NCBI RefSeq assembly: GCF_027943255.1
Contig: NC_072895.1
Location: forward strand, 44,614,001 to 44,678,000
Length of the DNA: 64,000 nucleotides
Direction: 5' to 3'
DNA from: Anastrepha obliqua
Taxonomy: Eukaryota > Arthropoda > Insecta > Diptera > Tephritidae
Shown: positions 57,798-64,000 of the stretch, piece after piece
Layout: each line of letters starts with the position of its first letter
Position numbering within the stretch: the stretch's first letter is position 1
The notes under the pieces: model-generated
Databases searched by the model: none
What the model was told of the DNA's origin: nothing
What the model saw: only the letters and a program-made list of their open reading frames with translations
Position numbers and translations under genes: made by a program

Positions 57798-60062
57798 ACA
57801 TATATTTTAAATTTGCAACATTTCGCCAAAGTGTTTTTAAAATAAATTAAAAAAGAGCTAAAATACATATCGGAGAGAAATAAGTTTCTAAGGTGCGTAC
57901 AGAAAATGTTTACGAGGATTAATTTCGTAGAACAATTTAATCTATTAGCTCTTTCCAACAGGATAAATGTGACTCCTTTTGTAGAGAGTCCCGATAAAAT
58001 GAGGGTTAGAATATTTTAAAAAGGTCGACCTTTACCCAGCTCTTAAGTTTTTACTGAATTTTGTTTTATAGCTAATTTTGGAGAAATTTCACGAAACAAT
58101 TACTTGCTTGTAGCCTTGTAGATTCTTGCGGCAAATTTACAATATATAAAAGAAGTTCTGAATATGATCTAACGGCAATTTTATGCTTTTACGATGGTTT
58201 TCAACCACAACTTATATGTGTATATGGCAAAGTATTATATTAAATTTCTAAGTTTTCTAAAAGCTAGTATTTGAACTGGAACGATTTTCGCTACGCTTTG
58301 TGGCATCTAATTCGATGAACAAACATGAATTATGTGTGCGTGAGTGCACAATATAAAAACTGTATTTATCATCTCACTTCGCGATACAGTTAGCAGCTGC
58401 TGTGGAAACATAAATTGATTCTCATCCAACAAAAACCACTAAAAACTTTTCAAAACAAAAAATGCGCAATTTTTCAATATAAGCCAACATAACTCATTCA
58501 AAATCAAAAAACAGGAAAAAACAATCTTAAAATATGAGACACACATGGGTACTTAAATGCATACATATATACGAGTACATACATACATCACATTGAAAAG
58601 TGTACATTGAAAAATATTCCGTTGAGAGCTAGCTTTGTTTACATATCCTTGATTTATACTTGTATGTGTATCTGTACACATACCAGTATGCAAATTCGAG
58701 TCAAAGTATGTGTGCATTGGGTCGACCACAATCGACAGTCTCGACTAGCCATTCAAAAGTTAACAATGTGTTGGCAGGCTGTTCGCGTCAACTATCATAC
58801 AAAACAGAAAATCAAATTAACTGTTCCACTGGCGTGCGCCTTGGCATTTGAGTGCTGTTTGGGACAAAAAATGTTTATGTGCCATGAGATCCTATTTAAT
58901 TCTGTCGGCTCGTTTTCAAAATTTATCACGTTTCAAGTGAATAATTTTGTTTCTATGTTTTGTGTTTTGTCATTTTCATCCAAATTCTCTCTTAACCCCA
59001 GCCGAGGGTCATGCAAATAAAATGAAATAATATTCAAATATTAAATGCGAGTGGAAATCTACAATATTTGTTTAATTCTGACCGCGTTTCTGTTTTGCTC
59101 TCTCTATTGCTTCCTCGTTTATTTGTTTGGGTGGCTCCTCCCTTAGGCACCACCCTCGATTGCTTGCTGTCAGTTTAGTTGTGCCTCTTTATGGGCGAAA
59201 CGTGACATAATATTAAACTGGTTGAATTTACAGTTGCTTGTTAAGAGATATTTGTATAAGCATACAAAAAGGATTTTACTTTCGTACTTCGGTTGAGATG
59301 AAGTGAATTTATTGCATTATTATGATAAAATTATCGCTTCTGTAATTATGACCCAAATTCTTTAAATTTATATCCTTGGAATAAGAATAAATGCAGAGTT
59401 TCGCATTAGATCACCAACACCAGCTTGTGGAGTTGGAATTGTATACCAAAAAAATATTTATCAACTTACATTTATTACATTTATAAAGAATATAATAGAA
59501 CCGCTACTAGAATACTTTTTGTTTTTGTATGCTTAATTTCATTAATTCTTTATACAAATACGACAAGAAAAACTATTATAAATCTATAATAAGTTTCAAA
59601 CTTTGCGCAAAATTCGACAAATTCTCTTCAAAATTTCAAAGCTTTTAATCAGAATTTAAACGTTTTTTTTAATTTAGGTACGCAATTTCAAAACCCATTA
59701 AATGTTGGTGCAATACATTGCAAGTTTCAGGTATCTCGAAATATCCATTGATTTTTGATAATTTTTTCCCTGACGGTGTTGCGCATTTTCAGTTTATAAG
59801 AAAAAGCCTCGTATTCATTATATGAAGAAAATGCATTAGACCGCTAGTGAAAACACATTGCGAATGGTCTACAAAAACTGCATACTAGTAATGTAACTTA
59901 GTATGTTTGAAATATAATATGTCGAATTAAGAGAGCAGATAACGAAACTTGTAATGAAAGCTGAAAATATTCATTACAATCTTGGAGCTGAATACATGAT
60001 TTGCACTATTGTAAATATACATTGCCCATATTCGACGGACCCATCTGGCAACCCTGTATCTT
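57798..60062. other. no gene recognised
   Basis: Unassigned. A 137-codon open frame at 58607-59020 has a varied amino-acid mix but no motif, signal or splice context that I can support. Short ACATACATAC tracts stand near 58560-58590. Confidence 0.55.
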
Positions 60063-60130
60063 TTGACCGAGACGTCAGATCGGTTAATGGCATACCGCGT
60101 TGAAAGCGTCAGTCCAAGCAGATTTTTACC

Positions 60131-60772
60131 ATGGAACAGTACACGCCACGCGAGCGCTCCCAAATGGTTGAAATTTACTTTCAACAAAAGAAGTCAAAAG
60201 AAGAAGAACAAAATCATCATGTCCAATGAGGCTTATTTCTTATTAAATGGGACGGTAAATAAGCAAAATTGCCATATTTACGCCACTGAAAATCCTCACG
60301 AAATTCAAGAGGTACCTCTTTACGACGAAAAAGTCACTGTTTGGTGCGGCGTTGGTGCGAAAACGATTATTGGGCCGTTTTTCTTCGAAAATGAAGATGG
60401 TCAAGCTGTCAGGAGCGTTATCGCGATATGTGATGCCAATTATTCGTCGAAAGCGTATGAGGCAGTTCTGGTTTCAACAAGACGGCGCTCTACCACACAC
60501 AGCTCGCACCACAATCGATGTTTTGAAGAAATTGTTTCCTCGTCGTTTGATGTGGAAAAATGACGATTTTGACTGGCCACCGCGTTCGCCCGATTTAACG
60601 CCACCTCTCCATAACGCCATAGACCATAGAAGAGCTCAAGAACATCCGTGAGGAAATAGCCGCTATTCCAGCCGAAATGTTAGCTAAAACTATGGAAAAT
60701 GCTGCAAAACGGACATAATACGCCGTACAGGCTCAAGGCGGCCATTCGAGAGATATCATATTCAAAAAGTGA
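60131..60772 (+). pseudogene. DD41D mariner-like transposase, internally deleted
   Basis: ATG at 60131 gives MEQYTPRERSQMVEIYFQQK, the family's N-terminal helix. A large deletion follows, then MSNEAYFLLNGTVNKQNCHI, where the usual aspartate of the first catalytic site reads N (S-N-E-A for S-D-E-A). VPLYDEKVTVWCGVGAKTII continues in frame. After a frameshift come FWFQQDGALPHTARTTIDVL (second aspartate) and DFDWPPRSPDLTP, but the third aspartate is lost. The end reads GGHSRDIIFKK with TGA at 60770-60772. Two or more defects hit catalytic residues. Terminal repeats were not found with confidence. Confidence 0.88.
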
Positions 60773-60775
60773 TGT

Positions 60776-61871
60776 CAACAAATCTACTTTAACCAAATAA
60801 ATGATTATTATCGTCAACATCAATTAAAAAAACACATGTGTCCGTCGAATAATATATATACATATATTTATATATATTCTAATATTCCATATTTCAGGAT
60901 AATTGGAAGACGAAGTGACAGGCATTCTAGCTAGACAAAGCTTCGGTCCCAGCACTCTTCTAACCGACACGATTTGCTTTAGCTGAATTTTTTTACAGCT
61001 ACTGTTTTAAAAAGAAAAAATGTATTTTGGCTGAGTATCTTTTTTGGTTTTTCGAGTAATGCTTTTAACAAGGTTTTGAGAATTTCGTGATTTTTCATAC
61101 TCGTTTTTAGAAATTCAAAACTCCGATTCTATATAATTTCGCAGCTAAATAAATGCATTTTAGAGACAAACATATGTAGTTTGTAATTTTTAAAAAATGT
61201 CTCGTATTATAAACAAGTTAATGGTGTAAAACGATATTTAAAAATTTCCTAATATAACCAGAAACGGGCTGCTGTAGCTTAAAATTAAAGCTCAAAGTAA
61301 CAAAAATGAATTCTTATGTTAATAAAATAAAATATGATTGTAAGAAATACTCCTGATATTTTATTCTCTTTTTCGCCTACGAACGACGACTTGAGCCCTT
61401 TTAAGGCCATTCGATTCATTTATTTTTGATAACCCAGTGATACAAAATGACGGTTTATGACTCCCATATTTGATGAAATGAAGGCTTATAAAATTCCAAA
61501 AATCCGCCCAGGATACCCGCGCAGGAGGATACTGATGATTAACAAGAGCCACAGATGCACAACCTGGCGCTTCTGCTATTCCATATATGAGAATTCACAC
61601 TTAAAGTGGCGTTGCTAGCAGTGATTATGTAAATTTATAGGTTTAAAAAGCAAAAAGTATAGTTTTGATTTTATTTCTCTTTTTATAATTTTTTCGCCAT
61701 TGTCTGTGTACTTTCGTACCATATTTTTTTTTTTTTAATAAAAAAACGTATTTTGGAATCAATTTTTTTTTCAACATGACTTAAAATTAAGCTATTTGCT
61801 CAATAAAAATGCTATTTTTCCTGTTCATACTTTCAGCATTAGCATTCTCTCTCATGACAATGCTAAAAAAT
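60776..61871. other. no gene recognised
   Basis: AT-rich DNA with a TATATATATT tract at about 60853-60880. No domain identified. Confidence 0.6.
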
Positions 61872-62339
61872 TAGGTGCTAAACAGAAGAGATGATTAACG
61901 ATTTTTTTATGGCCGGAATTGGCCACGTGCCACACATGCAACGAAACCATTGATCTTTTACGGGAAAAGTTTCCGGACCGTGTTATCTCTAGAAGAGGTG
62001 ATCACAATTGGCCACCGAGATCTTGTGATTTAACACCTTGTGACTTTTTTCTTTGGGGCCACGTGAAAGAGAAGGTCTATACCAACAGTCCAGGGTCGAT
62101 TCTAGACCTCAAAGATGGAATTCGTGAGGCTATCGAGGACATAAGGCAGCCATTTTCGGTTATGGAAAATTTCATGAAAAGGATATTGTCCCGTAAGCGC
62201 TGTCGTGGTGGTTCTTTGCTTGATGTTATTTTCCACTATTACCGGCATACCTTCCTCTTTATAATGAAATAAACATACGATCATTTATATCAAAAAATGG
62301 CATTTTTATCCAAATAACACCTCTCATAGGATAACCCTT
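61872..62339 (+). mobile_element. DD41D-type element, truncated derivative
   Basis: It starts at TTAGGTGCTAAACAGAAGAG, the same internal junction sequence as in the 37206-37710 element, but here the left terminus is missing. The plus-strand frame 61919-62272 reads ATCHTCNETIDLLREKFPDR, GDHNWPPRSCDLTPCDFFLW with the third aspartate, then VKEKVYTNSPGSILDLKDGI and ends GGSLLDVIFHY. The second aspartate is lost in a further deletion. The right end is CATAGGATAACCCTT with TA at 62340-62341. Confidence 0.85.
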
Positions 62340-62341
62340 TA

Positions 62342-63896
62342 TTTAATAAAAAAAATAACGAAATGATTTTTGGAGGATTTTTTAGCATGCGTTTTTTTCA
62401 TGTAACAGACAATTGATTTCTCAGCCCTAAAAACTAAACACATAGATTTTTGCATTAAAAAACCATAAAAAATAGTAAAAATTGTACGGCAGCGCCACCT
62501 AGTGTAAGTTTTAGGATGAAATGTAAATACGAACTGAATTTCCCGGTTTCAAAAATAATAAGATACCAAAACATTATTATTTGATTGAATTTTACGAAAT
62601 TTTTCTCTTAAAAGTCATCAACTTTATATACAAAAAAAAAACAGATATACCTGCAACTTCTTTAAAATTTCGTTTGGGATTTCGTTATGGGAGGTGTATA
62701 ACTTTCATAAACAAATACGCAGAATCTTGTTGAATGTATAATCTGAGTTCTCTGCCTGCTGGGTTCAAATGTCTCCTTTTCATCGCTTTCAACTTTATGA
62801 ACCAATACTTATCGGCATCATATCCATTCATGTGGCTACGGCAGCCAGTGTCTACGCTTATCTTTACCTCTATTTTACCCCACCACTTATGTATGTAAAT
62901 ATAAGAGTAAATATATACACTTTCAAATATTTGGATATTAGAAGGGGGTTGACCATAAAATTATAGAAAATATTCATAATTGTCGGCATAAATCAAGAAA
63001 TTGGCGGCCTAGTTACTGCATTTTTAGCAGCAAATGCAGAACAAATAAAAAAAATAGTTGTTACCCGCTACAAAAACATTCGCTTGTTTAAATAATTACA
63101 CATTTGTTGAATTATGTAAAGAACTATGAATTTATTATTGCATATATGTTTTTTAAATTATCATTTTTTGTTTAGTTTACAAGTTTCCCATTTACACCCT
63201 TCCGGCATTCGGCAAGTTGCCCGGAAAAAGTTTACAGTTGGCTAAACAAACACCATCGGGTAGTTTTTGCTAGCTTATTTTATAATGTTTTATATATATT
63301 TACATACATATTTGTGTATTAAACTGTAATTTTTATTTACAAATTCAACATTGATACAATTTTGCATTATTACTATATATTTGGAATTGAGAATTATTGT
63401 AGCCAATGTTTATTTTGCTTGCATGCTCCATTATACTTCAATTTATTTTTCAGAAAATTCCAATTTTATTTGTAAATAACTAAATTTTCACATATGTATA
63501 AATACTCATACAACATACTTGTAGGCTTGTACATGGCGTTGTGCGTATGTATGCACTTAAGACGCCCTTACACGTTTGTTTTTTTGTTTTTGTTAAACTG
63601 TTATCCAAAGCTGTTGATGCCAACTTGAAGCCACAACCATTTAATTTCGAATTTCGATCACCCAAAATTTATTGGCTCCACTTCACAAATATGCAATGAT
63701 GTGTTTACATTATTAGGCCTCTGTAGTTATGGATCACACATCCACACTTTTTATAGAAAGGTTAGACGTGTTTCACTGTGCTTTGGGACGTGCTAATCTG
63801 GGCGATTTCTATTCAAAAAGCATCGTTCAAGAGCTGCTGAATTACATTAATGATGTTCTGCACAAAAGGTTTAGAACTGTTGACGAAACTTTTATA
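62342..63896. other. no gene recognised
   Basis: AT-rich DNA with a few TATG-type tracts. No domain found on either strand. Confidence 0.6.
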
Positions 63897-64000
63897 CAGT
63901 GACCGACAAAAGTCTACATACTACACCCCCCATTTCCACTGGATTGAAAGTTCAAAAACCTTACTGAAACATGTGTTTACACAGTTTTATTTGAAAGCTT
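63897..64000 (+). mobile_element. possible left terminus of a Tc1-like element
   Basis: After a TA at 63895-63896 the sequence CAGTGACCGACAAAAGTCTA resembles the CAGTG-n-CAAAAGT start common in Tc1-type inverted repeats. The element would run past the window end, so the other end and transposase cannot be checked. Confidence 0.4.

Noticed and set aside
58607..59020. 137-codon open frame
   Set aside because: Mixed composition but no motif, signal peptide pattern or conserved neighbour.

Overview
The window reads as repeat-rich, gene-poor, AT-rich DNA from an insect, most likely a higher fly. The evidence is its DNA transposons (DD34D mariner, DD37D maT-like and several DD41D mariner relatives), its non-LTR retrotransposon remnants (Jockey-, R1-, I/LOA- and RTE-like) and a tRNA-derived SINE. 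Several DD41D families occur side by side, which recalls tephritid fruit flies, but that placement is inference. No complete host gene was found. The best host-coding candidate is one 133-base internal exon on the minus strand (17078-17210) with consensus splice sites, so the window may lie in or near large introns of a minus-strand gene.

Layout. 1-9.7 kb: end of a mariner (1-456), a piggyBac-like fragment, a DD41D remnant, a maT-like remnant and two LINE remnants. 10.9-13.9 kb: a dense cluster of two DD41D deletion derivatives (one inserted in a LINE fragment), a Tc1/mariner-type N-terminal fragment and a TTAA-flanked non-autonomous element. 14-20 kb: mostly unassigned, with AT-rich repeats and the candidate exon. 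20.3-25.2 kb: a Jockey-like RT remnant, then a rather well preserved LINE with RT and RNase H domains. 28.5-31.3 kb: a TTAA element split by a 223-bp SINE-like insertion, a mariner remnant and a 936-bp DD41D derivative. 31-37 kb: unassigned AT-rich DNA. 37.2-45.5 kb: a DD41D derivative, five LINE remnants, a TTAA element and a SINE. 45.8-47.2 kb: a three-level nest of DNA elements. 49-52 kb: a MITE, an RT-RNase H LINE, a mariner remnant and a SINE. 54-57 kb: a DD41D derivative that keeps only the DNA-binding domain, and a TTAA element carrying a full-length mariner. 60-62.4 kb: two more DD41D derivatives. A possible Tc1-like terminus begins at 63897.

How the parts relate. Most transposase and RT genes are broken by stops, frameshifts or deletions. 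Full termini with TA or TTAA duplications allow a relative chronology from nesting. The mariner at 55493-56773 is the only element with a nearly full open transposase frame, but its apparent native ATG is followed at once by TAG. Two insertions can be checked internally: removing the inserted element and one target duplication restores the interrupted LINE reading frame (11848-12673 and 42880-43209).

Limits. All family assignments come from motif recognition and comparison within the window. No database search, splice predictor or RNA evidence was available.
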